From contig JBCFYV010011164.1 in the NCBI GenBank assembly GCA_039000515.1, positions 32,665,021 through 32,729,020 on the forward strand: a stretch of 64,000 bases of DNA. Direction: 5' to 3'. The DNA is from Timema cristinae (Eukaryota; Arthropoda; Insecta; Phasmatodea; Timematidae). Numbering within the stretch: the first letter of the stretch is position 1; each line of letters begins with the position of its first letter. Below are positions 22,938 to 33,639 of this stretch, piece by piece. Below the pieces are notes generated by a model. It did not search any database. It saw only the letters and a list, made by a program, of their open reading frames with translations, and had not been told where the DNA came from. The position numbers and the translations under genes are program-made.

Positions 22938-23040
22938 CATCATCATCCTCATCAAAAGTTTCTAGCCTATGGCTGGGTCAGTTTAGTAAAATGCCTCCAT
23001 CTTATTCTATCTTTCCAACATTCTTTCTCCTATATATAAA
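22881..23040. repeat. (TAA)n/(ATC)n microsatellite and adjoining repeat tail
   Basis: ATAATAAATAATAATAA is followed by CATCATCCTCATC, then TTTCTAGCCTATGGCTGGGT and AATGCCTCCATCTTATTCT. The latter two strings look like the end of a dispersed insect LINE or SINE. Assignment is tentative. Confidence 0.5.
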
Positions 23041-23798
23041 ATATAAACACATCTTTTATTTTGGTACGTCAATTATAAAAAGATTATTAAATCAATACTT
23101 TCATAAAGTTTTTAAGCTATAAAATTATTAGTATTAAATTTCAACTTTAGTTTTTTAATTTAATAATAATAAAAACCAGTGTACGTAATTGTATCTATGG
23201 ATGAAGAGAAGGAGTTACTTTTCAGTGGCCCATTGTCCTAACGTTCAAGGAATGAATGAAATTGCTGTCATAACAAATTCTATGTTCTGTAAAATAAGTT
23301 TCATACAACTTTGACACATTTTGAGTGCGTTTCAATTATTTTCCTAGTCTTTTACATTGAATTCGCAGGTATAACATATTTTCTTTTTCATATTCATTCA
23401 AGTATGACGTTTCCTAATATATTTTTTTCCTTAGCAAGAAAGAGTGTTTCCTTTCATGTGCCGGAAAGCTTTATAACAGCATTTTCATTCCTCAATGTGG
23501 GAACAGATTTTAAAAACCTAGCGTGTTTTTTTTTTTTTGCTATGAATATTTATTGAAATGTATTCTTCTGAATGTCTACACGCGTACACGCCACAGACGC
23601 AGAGGTATTGATATTTGCCGAAATAAAAATACTGGCGCAATTCATCGTGTTTCTGTTTCAGAAAGCATGACCGAATTTATGTTCACTCAGCGCTACTTCG
23701 CATGGCTGCTTTTAAACGAAGATAGCTCTATATAGCCATTCATATGGTTTTGTTGAGGTGAACATGTTTATTTATGTTTTTTTATGCGTAGGATTATT
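23041..23798. other. No recognised feature
   Basis: AT-rich. Overlapping frames at 23.3-23.7 kb lack any family signature. Confidence 0.4.
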
Positions 23799-23954
23799 TT
23801 ACAGGGTGGGGCAGAGATTGTTGAGACATAAAATAACACTATATCACTACTATTTCAAGTATTACATGCTTCAAGTTAAACTTAAAATAACAACAAATAT
23901 TGACAATTCTATATATACCCTTGAGTTATTATTTAAAAAAATAATGTCTTAATA

Positions 23955-24310
23955 TGGTAACCATACTATGCAATACATTGTTGTATGCGTTCCTTGAAAC
24001 TTGACACGGTTTTACGCAATGTCTCTTGATGAACTGCTTAAACTTTCATCACAATTATTTCTTTAAGTTCATGAAGTATTCTTGACCAAGTTGCGTAAAC
24101 ATGACTATTTAACATGCCTCATAGTAAAGAGTCCGGAGTTTTAAGTCTAGTGAATGTAGTGGCCAGAGGGATCCCAAAATCGTAAAACAAGGTGAACAAG
24201 AAGGGTTTTGAGAAGCATCTTAATTGATGTTCGGGCTGCGTGAGCATTCGCCCCATCTTGCCGGGACCACGGGCTGTAGGTATCCATTCCCTTACGTTAA
24301 AGTTCATGGG
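23955..24310 (-). pseudogene. Mariner-type transposase C-terminal fragment, left arm
   Basis: The minus frame ends with TRLKTPDSLL, the counterpart of the conserved SPDLTxxDFFLWG block. SHVYATWSRILHELKEII and, after a stop, VHQETLRKTVSSFKERIQQC follow. The last part matches the C-terminal R-(V/I)-x-SFxERxQQC pattern. The catalytic Asp blocks further upstream are missing. Confidence 0.75.
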
Positions 24311-24334
24311 TCAGAAAGGTCGAACATCTATAGA

Positions 24335-24600
24335 GGTGCTTTGCAAATGTTTTCCCTGAACACCTAGTTTCAATATTCGGGGACAATGCTTGACCACCAC
24401 GCTCACCAGATTTAACATACCCAGACTTTTTTTGGGGGGGCATGTTAAAGGCTCATTAACAATTCGAATCTTAAAGAAATAATTGGCGGTAAAGGTTGAA
24501 GTAATTCAACAAGAGGCATTGCGTAAAATCATGTCAAGTTTTTGGGAGTGTATACAACAATATGTTCATATCATGTTGGTCATCTTAAGAACATTGTTAT
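24335..24600 (+). pseudogene. Mariner-type transposase C-terminal fragment, right arm
   Basis: The plus frame reads FPEHLVSIFGDNA, stop (TGA in place of Trp), PPRSPDLTYPDFF, then a G-run where LWGH is expected. After a frame change it reads EVIQQEALRKIMSSFWECIQ. PPRSPDLTxxDFFLWG is a hallmark of mariner-like transposases just before the third catalytic acid. Stops and homopolymer shifts make it inactive. Confidence 0.85.
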
Positions 24601-24844
24601 TTAAAAATAAATGATTCAAAGGTATGTAGAAGTTGTCAATCTTTTGTTGTTATCTATATTTAAATCGAAGCATTTGGTAGTTAAAATGGTAAGTATATAG
24701 TTTTATTAATGTATCAACACTTTTTGCCCCATCCTGTATTAGTCATATTAAAAAAAAAAGACATATCCTAAACAAGTATAAAAATAAGATGTATATTTTT
24801 ACTCACGTATAACCACTAGTTTGATATATCTACATTTAATTAAT

Positions 24845-25030
24845 GGTAACTAGAAGGGAAGTACATGCATAGGGAAGGTGTACCAGCATTTGCATAGAGA
24901 GAAAGTGACAAGCAATTTAGAAATAATATCTTACTACACTCAACCTGGATTTGATCCGTGATCTCCTTGTCACCTGCAAACCAAACTTGACGAGCTTAAG
25001 GTTTGTCCACGTGCTCATCATTTTGGACAA
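24845..25030 (-). mobile_element. SINE, main family, decayed
   Basis: The reverse-order blocks GTACCAGCATTTGCATAGAG, GGATTTGATCCGTGATCTCC (box B) and CTTGTCACCTGCAAACCAAA mark it. The tail is missing. Confidence 0.6.
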
Positions 25031-25664
25031 AAGACCACACAAAGGTGCATTTGGTTAAAGAAAATGTATTTATTCCTTTGAAAGTGCTTTGCATTATTTT
25101 CTGTATTGTAAACGGATGATTCCATCCTTAAATATTAATGTATTACATTCAACCTCTATGATAAAGCTAGGATACCTTTGACACGGCTTTGATCACTTAT
25201 CACCACCCATGAAATACATCATTATTAATTTAATGTTTACAAATTTGAGTGTAGATATTTTACTAATTTTACATTTCCTTGCAACCTATAATTATTTAAT
25301 ATAATTAATTATATTTAATATATACTTACACATACAAATACACGTACAGTACATTTCAATTAACCTAAAATGTTGCAGTATAACTTTAAAGGACTACACT
25401 ATGTTCCTATCAGAAAAGTTATCCGATAGTAGAATAAATTAAGGTGAGCTTATATGTTAAATGGAGGGTACATATTATGATGTTGATCTTTGTGTTCTTA
25501 ATGACGTATGCGGAATTAATAAGCAACTGAAACACTTACCTACATACATTAAATGCAAATACCCATTTGAATTAATCATTTATTTGATTTAAATACGTTA
25601 TTTTTGTATCATTCGCGTTTGTTAGTAGCATAAATTGAAACAATTTTAAATATATGTTACCTCC

Positions 25665-25805
25665 TTCAGCGTTCGAATGGTCTAAGACATTATTATCGTG
25701 TTAGACTGGCCTGCTAAAACGAAGAGATCGGGGTTAGATTCCCGGTAGGGTCTAATGAAATTTTTTCATAAATAGTTTCCCACTCTCCTTCCATACAAAT
25801 ACAAG
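25665..25805 (+). mobile_element. SINE, main family, head and body
   Basis: The head GTTCGAATGGTCTAAGACAT is followed by box B GGGGTTAGATTCCCGGTAGG and the body TTTCCCACTCTCCTTCCATA. The tail is absent. Confidence 0.65.
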
Positions 25806-26177
25806 TATGTATTGTAGCATGTTAAACCGGCTGTTTAATATGTACTATAAAAATACCATAAATAATACAATGAATACAAGAGTTAATATATTCTAAAATG
25901 TGTGGCGGATATTAACTCACGTTGGATTTATGTTGCCGGGAAACGACCAAGCTACAAGAAAACTCCCCCAGCTGACTATGCCGAGAACATCTGTCTTTCT
26001 CACAAGTGGCGTTTCGAAGAAATGGTTGAGATATTATTCTCTGGTGCCACACCATCAAAGAGCGCTAGTGGTCACTAAGCGCAATTTCGCAACTGGAACC
26101 CCTTCCCCCTTAGATGTCCTGATGCAAACCTACCCCCGAGTTCATCAGTTCTGTTACTATATAAGCGTCATTCCTCG

Positions 26178-26180
<3 letters not shown>

Positions 26181-26216
<36 letters not shown>

Positions 26217-26230
26217 ATATATATATATGT
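26181..26230. repeat. (CA)n(TA)n microsatellite
   Basis: About 17 CA units followed by TA repeats. Confidence 0.95.
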
Positions 26231-26399
26231 ATATACTATTCAATCAATTTGATGGAGGAAGAACTAGGATGTTAATCTAAGTTACCGAAGAAACTATTAG
26301 TGTCTATGAGATGTGAGGCGTAGGTCTCTCCACCTCGTTGCAGATGAAACCTCGTCTGAGATTATGAGTATTTGATATTTAAAATAGGAGTAGAGTCAT

Positions 26400-26600
26400 A
26401 GTACTCTTTTTTAACTATGTCCATAAGACATAGTTTTTTGTGTCAGAATGTCTGACTTGATTTTATATGCCCATAAGGCATAGTTTTTGATTGATTAGCT
26501 TAAAGCTCCATGTAACATGGTCCACATGACTTTATGTACTATGTTAGTGTGTCTGACTTCTTTTTCTAAGTCCTTAAGACATAGTTTTATATATTAGGGA
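26400..26600. repeat. Imperfect local repeats around CATAAGACATAG
   Basis: CCATAAGACATAGTTTTTTG, CCATAAGGCATAGTTTTTGA and CCTTAAGACATAGTTTTATA occur within 200 bp. Two of the three follow a TGTCTGACTT-T motif. Function unknown. Confidence 0.6.
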
Positions 26601-27250
26601 ATAATAATAATTCTTTAAACGGTATGCCCATGTTTAAGATCTCTTTATGGCGGAAATCAGGTTATCTAACATTTTTATCGATGATATAGTTAGGTCAGTG
26701 ACAGAGTGCAGTCACTAATAAAATTTTTTGTGTACCTACTTACAGTGTGCAACCTGTGGGAGCACTATTAGGCCTTAGTAGTGGCCCACTGGGATAGTGT
26801 TTTGCCTCCAGCCCCTTCTAGCGCCGTTTGTATCAAATAAAATAAATATTGTTTTTACTATTTAATGTGTGCTTGATAATTGAAAGGACCAGTGATATTT
26901 GCGTTTGGGTGCAGCCTAACACGTGGCCGCCATGATTAGTGCGGGGACCGTGCTGTTAATTTCATACTTAGCTCATAGATGGCATGAGCTGGTTCTTTGA
27001 TGGGTTTTATTTTCCCCCCTCTCCCTTCTAGCCATCACAATGCCGTTTCGCTTTATAGGATTTCAGGCTTTCCAAAGTGTTGCAGTATTTTTCTCTTTTT
27101 TATTGTAATTTGGTTTTATTATCAGTATATGTTTAAAAGTAATTATTATAATATATTATATAGGTTAAGATTATGTTTGTCTTAAATGCCCGATCTTTTA
27201 AAATGTACACTCTTTATTTTGTTAGATATTTAAGGATAGAAATCAAAGGG

Positions 27251-27538
27251 TGTTAGGGATTTTTATTGTAGATAGTTTCGGGAAGTGAGCTATACCAGAA
27301 AGGATTTTTTTTTTTTGTTTATTGTTTCGGGGGACTGGTGAGCAGAGAGGAATACCTCTAAAAAGTGTGAACAAAAGTAAAAGACAATGTTTCTAAAAAG
27401 GATAACTTGTCCAGCCCTCAATACATGAGTTCGCCTGTGTTAGTGTCCAGTGAGTGAGGACGAGGGAAACCTCATTTTTCTTAGTCCCTAAAAAACAACA
27501 AGGGATAAAGAGAAGTACCACGTATTTAACTAACAACA
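27251..27538 (+). mobile_element. Candidate solo or 5' LTR
   Basis: The interval begins TGTTAG and ends CTAACA-ACA, giving TG...CA with short inverted ends. Two bases later comes TGGTGGCCGACCACC, which starts with the TGG expected of a primer-binding site pairing with a tRNA 3' CCA end. No gag, pol or second LTR was found downstream. The boundaries are by eye and could be coincidence. Confidence 0.35.
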
Positions 27539-28223
27539 TTTGGTGGCCGACCACCTCAACTTCACTGAACTAATGGGGTGGAAGGTAATCTCTACTAAGT
27601 TTTTTCTTCAAGCAGGCCACATGACTCTTTGATTTTGAGGAAGTTCTCCACCTTTCACACCAGGAGCACAGGCATTGTGTCTGGAAACTAACTTTCTAAT
27701 ATTTTGTTGGCTAGAGACGTTTGAATATCAGACACTGCTAATATATGGACTATGAGCCTATACACAGTAAATATGGTAAGCCCGATCAAAAGGACATTTT
27801 AACGTATTTTTTATATCATTACTATTTTATGTGTTATTTAAACCTTCATTATTTATGACTATGTTAGTTATTAAGAGGTTATGTTTGTGTATTCTAGTTT
27901 AATGCTACCTCTACTTAAGATGGCAATATAAATTTATTGGTCTATTTAAGAGTTGATTGAGCATTGTTATTCATAGCTTTGAAAATTTTACTGTCGAGGC
28001 AGATGTCTCAGAATTGACAGAAAACCTCTCCTTTCAACCGTGGCGAGTTCAGGTACCCAGAAGCACGAGAGTAAACCCGGATGTTCCTTCACTGGCGCCA
28101 GTCGGGTAGGTTTATAAATATTGTGTAGGAACAGGGATTCGAACCATTTTGAATGATGTGGAGCGGAGAGGGGGAGACGACCCTTACATAATGGGTGGAC
28201 GTATAAATATACTATTGAATGCC

Positions 28224-29027
28224 CAGGCAGTAGGGGGTCACGGTGCTTAGTCATAAGGAACCGGCCCGACGTACGGTGGCCGGGACGCGATCTGGACACA
28301 CGCATGTTTCATATAAACGAGCACTAGACTTTCTTTGCCACCTTACGGTATTGACCGATCTCTAAAAATCCTGTCGGGGTGCCTCCACGGAGGGGCCCCT
28401 GGGAAATGTGGTGGACGCTGGAGTCCTGCATAGCTAAGACCCCGATAAAGTCATCTGTGTTTAAGGAGAATGGTGAAAGTCCTGGGAAAGAGGAACGAAG
28501 GTTTGAGGAGACGACTGTTCGGAGACTTAGGTCCTGACTTCCTCGTGATTGAGTGATCCCTAGGAGACAACTCCTCCCTCCCTCCGGTCCTAGTGGAGGC
28601 TTTTTTCCTCAAGTAACCAAAGGCATGCTGTCATGGAAGGGCTGGTACTTGTGTTTTAGTGGGCCCTAGTACCGGAATGGCACTCATGGACCACGTTCTA
28701 TGTCTGGCAAAAAGGTTCCGGTCCTGATGGGTATCAGTAGTTGCACTGTAAAAGGCCTCTGAGCCTGGGACAGTGTAGCTGGAAAGCCCTTCGGGGGTCT
28801 CTTCGGAGATTCAGTTGGATATCTATGACCCTGGAAACACTCTTCCCATCTCTCCCTTCTATATGGCGATGGGTTTTCCCTGGTGACGTCATCACTCTAT
28901 CGCAACCCTGCTAACTCATGCCTGGCGTCAGTTTAGAGGTTCGACAAGACAAGTCAAGACAGGAATAGATAACGACCTTATAATCGTGACCTTGAAACAG
29001 AGAGCTAGTATGTTAGTTCATTGACCC
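28224..29027. repeat. ~800-bp direct repeat, unit 1
   Basis: Less AT-rich than its surroundings. It aligns along its whole length with unit 2. Shared landmarks: CCCGACGTACGGTG, TCTTTGCCACCT, TCCTCGTGATTG-GTGATC, ACAGTGTAGCTGGAA, TTTTCCCTGGTGACGTCATC, GACAAGACAAGT-AGACAGG. No conserved reading frame is evident: frames on the minus strand differ between units. It retains the uninterrupted version of the site where unit 2 has a transposon. Confidence 0.85.
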
Positions 29028-29060
29028 TGGCAACACTGGGGGTCATAGTGCTCAGGCGTA

Positions 29061-29744
29061 AAGGCAGGTTTATACGCTACGATAAATTGTAACGATGTGA
29101 TTGACAATTTATTGTTCAAATAAATCGAAAGAGTGAATACTGTTTACATGCAACGATTTCTTGTCTAATATTCACTGTCGACCGTGGTACACTCGGTTAA
29201 TTTTTGCCATGGAGGAAGTACTGTTGTGGTCGTTATATATCTTTTGTTTACCAAGAAAAGTGAAAAAGTCGCGAAGACTAATAAGAAAGTGGAGCTGTCA
29301 GTGGTGGCTGTAGAAAAGGGTATTTTATCATATAACATTATTGAAAGATTTGCGAAATGAACCCAATGACTGGCAGAATTACTTAAGACTGGATGAAGAG
29401 ACTTATTTTTAGTTGTTAAGGTTAGTTCCACCGTTTATTGTGAAAAATGATACTGTTATAAGAAGAGCGATATCTCCTTACGAAAGACTTTCAACTACCT
29501 TACGATTCCTTGCTTCGTAGTGATGAATGGCTGCTACTTGTTTACACGTTATAACATGTTACGATTCGCATACATTGATGCTGGCTGGCATCAACCATCC
29601 AATCCAATTCAAATTCCAATAAATCCCTGCAGTGTCCTGTTTACACGCAACGATAAATCGTAACAATTCGATCGTAACGATAAATCGTAACAATTCGATT
29701 GTAACGATAAATTGATAGCATTTATCGTAGCGTGTAAGCCTGCC
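29061..29744 (+). mobile_element. PIF/Harbinger deletion derivative
   Basis: The left end GGCAGGTTTATACGCTACGA is the inverted repeat of the right end (GGCAGGCTTACACGCTACGA when reversed). GTA flanks both sides (29058-29060 and 29745-29747), fitting the 3-bp target duplication of this superfamily. Unit 1 of the host repeat shows the corresponding site without the element. An N-terminal transposase piece lies inside and the DDE domain is deleted. Near the right end the motif CGATAAATCGTAACAATTCGAT is tandemly repeated. Confidence 0.9.
29209..29520 (+). pseudogene. PIF/Harbinger transposase N-terminal fragment
   Basis: From the ATG at 29209 one frame holds for 103 codons with only two internal stops. 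It reads MEEVLLWSLYIF..., then SCQWWL, LLKDLRNEPNDWQNYLRLDE, stop, LLRLVPPFIVK, then RRAISPYERLSTTLRFLAS. The spacing NYLRMD...L..L..PFI.K.DT..R.AISP.ERL..TLRFLA is the conserved N-terminal part of PIF/Harbinger transposases. Full proteins are about 350-400 residues. Here the catalytic part is gone. The good frame preservation implies a fairly recent loss. Confidence 0.88.
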
Positions 29745-30969
29745 GTAGGACATCGACCCGACGTACGGTGACCAGGACACGTTCTGGGCTCGCGCACGCT
29801 TCATATAAGCGAGCATTAGACTGTCTTTGCCACCTGCTGGCACTGACAGATCTCTAAATATTCTGTAGGGGTGCCTATGCGAGGTGGCCTCTTGGCAATC
29901 TGGTGGGCGAGGGACGTCATAGCTAAGACCCAGATGGGTCATCTGTGTGTGAGGAGAGGTATAATCCCTTCTTGACACACACTAAGTGGTTGGTAGTGTG
30001 TGTTGGTCAGGCCACCTCTTCAAGGTCCCCATTGGGCAAATTCGGACAGCTTAGTCTGAAAGGCTGAAGCAGCATCAAAGGAGGTGTGGTGAAAGAAAGA
30101 ACGGAGATTTTGAGAATAGAAGGTGAGTGAAGATAGCTGTTCGGAGGCTGAGCTCCTGACCTCCTCGTGATTGGGTGATCACAAGGAGAAGCCAACTCCT
30201 CCCTCCATTCGGTCCCAGTGGAAGGGTTTTTTCCCAGGTGGCCCAAGGCCGGGCAGGGCTGGTACGGTTTTTTCGAGTATCCACGTGTTCGGAATGGCAC
30301 TCGTGGAATTAGGTGCATGTCTGGCGAATGGTACTGGTCCCGATGGTCATCAGTGGTTGCACTGTTAAAGCCTATGTGCCCATGTACAGTGTAGCTGGAA
30401 TGCCCCTTTGGGGATTTCTTAGGAGTCTAGAAGATACGAATGATACTGACAACCCTCTCCACCTCTCCCCCCTTATATGTGGCGATGGTTTTTCCCTGGT
30501 GACGTCATCGCTCTGTCTCAACCCTACTAACTTATAATTGATGCCAGTTTGGTGGCTTGACAAGACAAGTAGAGACAGGAATAGATCTTATTTCCATGAA
30601 GACATGGAGTTAACGACCTGGTATCCTCTGTCCCTCCTTCAATGTCACAAATGTTTATTTCTATTGCAATGGAGATGTTTCCATTTTACTTGTTGATATT
30701 ATATGAGGCAATGGGTTTTCCCCGGTGCCGTAATTGCTCATTAAGGTGATATCACAACTAAAAAGCATTGACACAGCTCTGATTATGCACCATCAGGGTA
30801 GTATCTCCAAATGGGAGCCTCACAGTGATTCATAATCCTCAGTTAGGGGCCGTTATCCCCTCGAAAAAGTCTACTAAAATTGGTTGTATGGTATCTACAG
30901 TCAACATGTGGGGGTGTAGGTATCCACCATACCAACATAAACTACTGTTAGTGAAGATAAGGTGGTAAG

Positions 30970-31115
30970 AAGAAATATGGTAGAAATGTTCCAGTGGTTA
31001 CATGGAGTGAGGGAGAGAGAAACAATTTAGTTAAAACTAGTGACAGTACACCTCAGTGTAGATTTGAACTCCCAACCTCCACTCCTATAAATATATTAGT
31101 TACACGCAACCTTTC
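30970..31115 (-). mobile_element. SINE, main family, decayed
   Basis: The body block GGAGTGAGGGAGAGAGAAAC, then TAGATTTGAACTCCCAACCT (box B) and the family-like CCTCCACTCC follow in reverse order. Confidence 0.45.
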
Positions 31116-31544
31116 TTGCTAAACGTCAATATATTAATTAAGATAATGTGTTAGGGATGGTTCAGAAAATGTTCCAGTATTTTACCTGTAGCTACCAACA
31201 ATTTACTCAGAAGGGATTCGATTTCAACCTCCCCTAGAATTAGATGAGTCTGACATCTAGATGGCGTACCCATAGTGATTCGATCCTTAATATCTTTCGC
31301 AGGGCTATCACCACTAATGTCTGTTAAACGATAATCCAATCAAATGCTTCCTTCCAGTGGTTGAGTGCACCTCACATTTGCGAGAGCGAAAAATAAGGCG
31401 AAATCATAAATAAGTTAAAGCCTGTCGACCAGATTTTCCGTTTGATATTATTAGACCAGGTAGAATGAGTACCAGCATTTGGTGTGGGGAAACAATTCAA
31501 GCATGTTCCCCAACTGGCAGATTTCTGAGATTACATAAACATTC

Positions 31545-32345
31545 GATGGATGCGAAAGCACAATTGACATTTAAATATAATTTAATGCTCGCAACCATAT
31601 TTTGTAGACATAATAAATAGATAACTCTTACATAAATTCATAAGTAATATCAAACACAATTATGAGGAACTTGAATCAATATTAGAAGTGCCAAACAAAA
31701 CAAAAGAGCATTAAAACAACAAGGCTTGATTTGTATATAATGTATATAGATTTATTAAAATAAGTAGAAAAAATAAATATTATTATTATTATTATTATTA
31801 TTACAAATAGTTTCACCGTTTGGATAAAGTTTATATATTTAACTTAATTTGGTTTAAGGTAAGGTGTCATGTTCACACACAACACAAATCTAGCACATTC
31901 ATTTATAAATTGTAACTGCTGTGAAGGTAGAATAATACCAAAGGAGAAAGTAGAAAGGAACTAACTTTGAGAGTAGGATATCAAATTCACACAGAAGATC
32001 TAACATATTCATTTTTATTTATCAATAATTGTAACTGTTGTGATGGTAGAATACAAGTTAAGTCGTAAATCCCAGGATATTCAAATACTGGGAAGAAGTA
32101 GCAATCAGCCTATACATGCCAAGCTAGTTTGTTTGTTGGAAGTGTATAAAATTTAATTCACTAATAAAGTGTTATCTTTGCTGATTATGGTGGTAATAGA
32201 AATGACGAACAAAGAAGTTTTATTTTTAAATATAATTTAAATATGGTCTCAACCATATTTTGTTTACATAATAATAACTTTACATTAATTGATATTTACT
32301 CTCAAATACAATTATGGGGACCTGGAATCAAATATTTTAAAACAA
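31545..32345. repeat. Local duplicated blocks
   Basis: AAATATAATTTAA, then CTC(G/A)CAACCATATTTTGT, ACATAATAA and ACAATTATG(A/G)GGA, occur at 31572-31670 and again at 32228-32320. Between them CTAGCACATTCATTTATAAA, then TTGTAACTGCTGTGAAGGTA, is repeated about 115 bp on (CTAACATATTCATTTTTATT...). This is an old local duplication. No gene. Confidence 0.7.
31780..31804. repeat. (ATT)n microsatellite
   Basis: About eight ATT units. Confidence 0.9.
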
Positions 32346-32464
32346 TCAGTCAATGATATACACTTGTGTAGTTGGGAATTGGTAAGCAGATTAATTGAAT
32401 AAATATGATGTTATAAACATGTCAAACAAAAACAAGTTTTATATTCAGAAATATTCTAACGGTG

Positions 32465-32565
32465 TCAAGCCAGAATTAGAGGAAGTGTACCCACATTTTC
32501 ATAGAGGGATAATGGAAAGCTTATTATAAAAACCTCCCTAAATACCCCTGACGCTTATGAAGGAA
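32465..32565 (-). mobile_element. SINE fragment, main family
   Basis: The reversed body AATTAGAGGAAGTGTACCCA, then CATTTTCATAGAGGGATAAT, is clear. The head is lost. Confidence 0.55.
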
Positions 32566-32689
32566 TTTATAATATATCATTTAAATTCAATACTATGGCG
32601 TGGATTTGTTTAGCTTACCCTGAATATTTATTAAATCTTATAATGTCCGTTTACAATACTCACAGAGAGACCCATCGTTTTGCGTATCT

Positions 32690-32880
32690 AATATTTATCA
32701 CAAGAAGGAAGTAAGGCTGAATAAATTAGATTTACTAAGGGAAATGTATCTCAATTTTCCAGAATTGGAATTGGGAAATGATTTATGAAAATTTACCCAA
32801 AAATAACTTGCGGTGGGATCAAACCCGGACCTTCTTATAACTATTATCCTGTTTATATAATGTAAACTCAAACGTAGTTA
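32690..32880 (-). mobile_element. SINE, main family, decayed
   Basis: AGGAAGTAAGGCTGAATAAA and the box B block GGTGGGATCAAACCCGGACC lie in the expected reverse order. The body is strongly diverged. Confidence 0.4.
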
Positions 32881-32936
32881 TCTGGTGATCTGGCACACAT
32901 ATTATTTATAGATCACATGAACTTGACACATTTATT

Positions 32937-33222
32937 ATAATTATAATTATTATTATTATTATTATTATTTAGCACCGCGTCTTACAAACCGTTTGGGTTA
33001 TACGCATAAGTACTAATCACGCTAATGGATTAGGAATCGGGAATAATAAATTTATAAGAAGTTAACCCACATTTTCGTGGAGGGAGATTGGAAAACCATT
33101 CAGGAAAAACTAACCCATTTCACCCTACTGAGATTTGAACCTCGATCTTCCTGTCCTTGGCGGTCAAGCTCAACACGAATTGAGCCCGTTAGCCAACTAC
33201 GACAACGAAACGGCTTAACTTA
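32937..33222 (-). mobile_element. SINE, main family, near full length
   Basis: (ATT)n at 32945-32969, tail AGCACCGCGTCTTACAAACC, body TTTCGTGGAGGGAGATTGGA, box B block GAGATTTGAACCTCGATCTT and head GCCCGTTAGCCAACTACGAC are all present. Confidence 0.85.
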
Positions 33223-33224
33223 AC

Positions 33225-33445
33225 AATTAGCTTGTGTAGCCACAGGGGGTTGGCCTTCAGGAATGTTCACTATCCGTCTACCATGCAGCTACCCCTTGGT
33301 GAGACCTGTGGCATAGAGTGCCAATTGGCGCAGTGAGGAAACAAACCCGCACTAGCGTAGAAGAAGAGCGGGAAAAAAACCCGCAGTACACGTAATCAGA
33401 ATGTAAACCCCCCGATTACCCCCGTGTGAGGGAGGTTATCTGTAG
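33225..33445. other. Unassigned, less AT-rich patch
   Basis: Contains CCACAGGGGGTTGGCCTTCA and a cluster of C-rich motifs. No frame of note. It could be an unrecognised repeat. A tRNA-head scrap (GCGCGTTTGACCACGCGACC) follows at 33558. Confidence 0.3.
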
Positions 33446-33639
33446 AATGGCGACTTTGGGTAGATTTTCAATAAAATTACGTTATTAATTTATAACTAAT
33501 ATAATATTATTGTTGTAAAAAACGTACGTTATATTATCGAAGTTGAGTATGAAACAAGCGCGTTTGACCACGCGACCACCAAAGCGTTTACGAAATGTTC
33601 GACAAACTGTGTGCCTGTATGTTATTTAACAAACTTTTC

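Larger units (their letters stand above)
23800..24738. mobile_element. IS630-Tc1-mariner-type element, inverted double relic
   Basis: The ends TACAGGGTGGGGCAGAGATT and (reversed) TACAGGATGGGGCAAAAAGT are inverted repeats, both with terminal TA, the target of this superfamily. The 939-bp interior carries transposase C-terminal remains on both strands, pointing outward. This is not a simple internal deletion of one element. It is more likely two copies fused head to head, or an inversion. Confidence 0.8.
29028..30600. repeat. ~800-bp direct repeat, unit 2 (interrupted)
   Basis: Homologous to 28224-29027 but split by a 684-bp PIF/Harbinger element near its start. It also carries ~130 bp not present in unit 1 around 29.96-30.09 kb. 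A third partial echo (GCAATGGGTTTTCCCCGGTG) lies at 30707-30726. Confidence 0.85.

Noticed and set aside
29559..30318. Several minus-strand frames up to 139 codons
   Set aside because: They cross the Harbinger end into the duplicated unit. The corresponding region of unit 1 does not keep the frame, so coding is unlikely.
31780..31804. CRISPR-like or structured repeat
   Set aside because: This and other ATT runs are simple microsatellites, several grown from SINE tails. No spaced repeat array occurs in the window.
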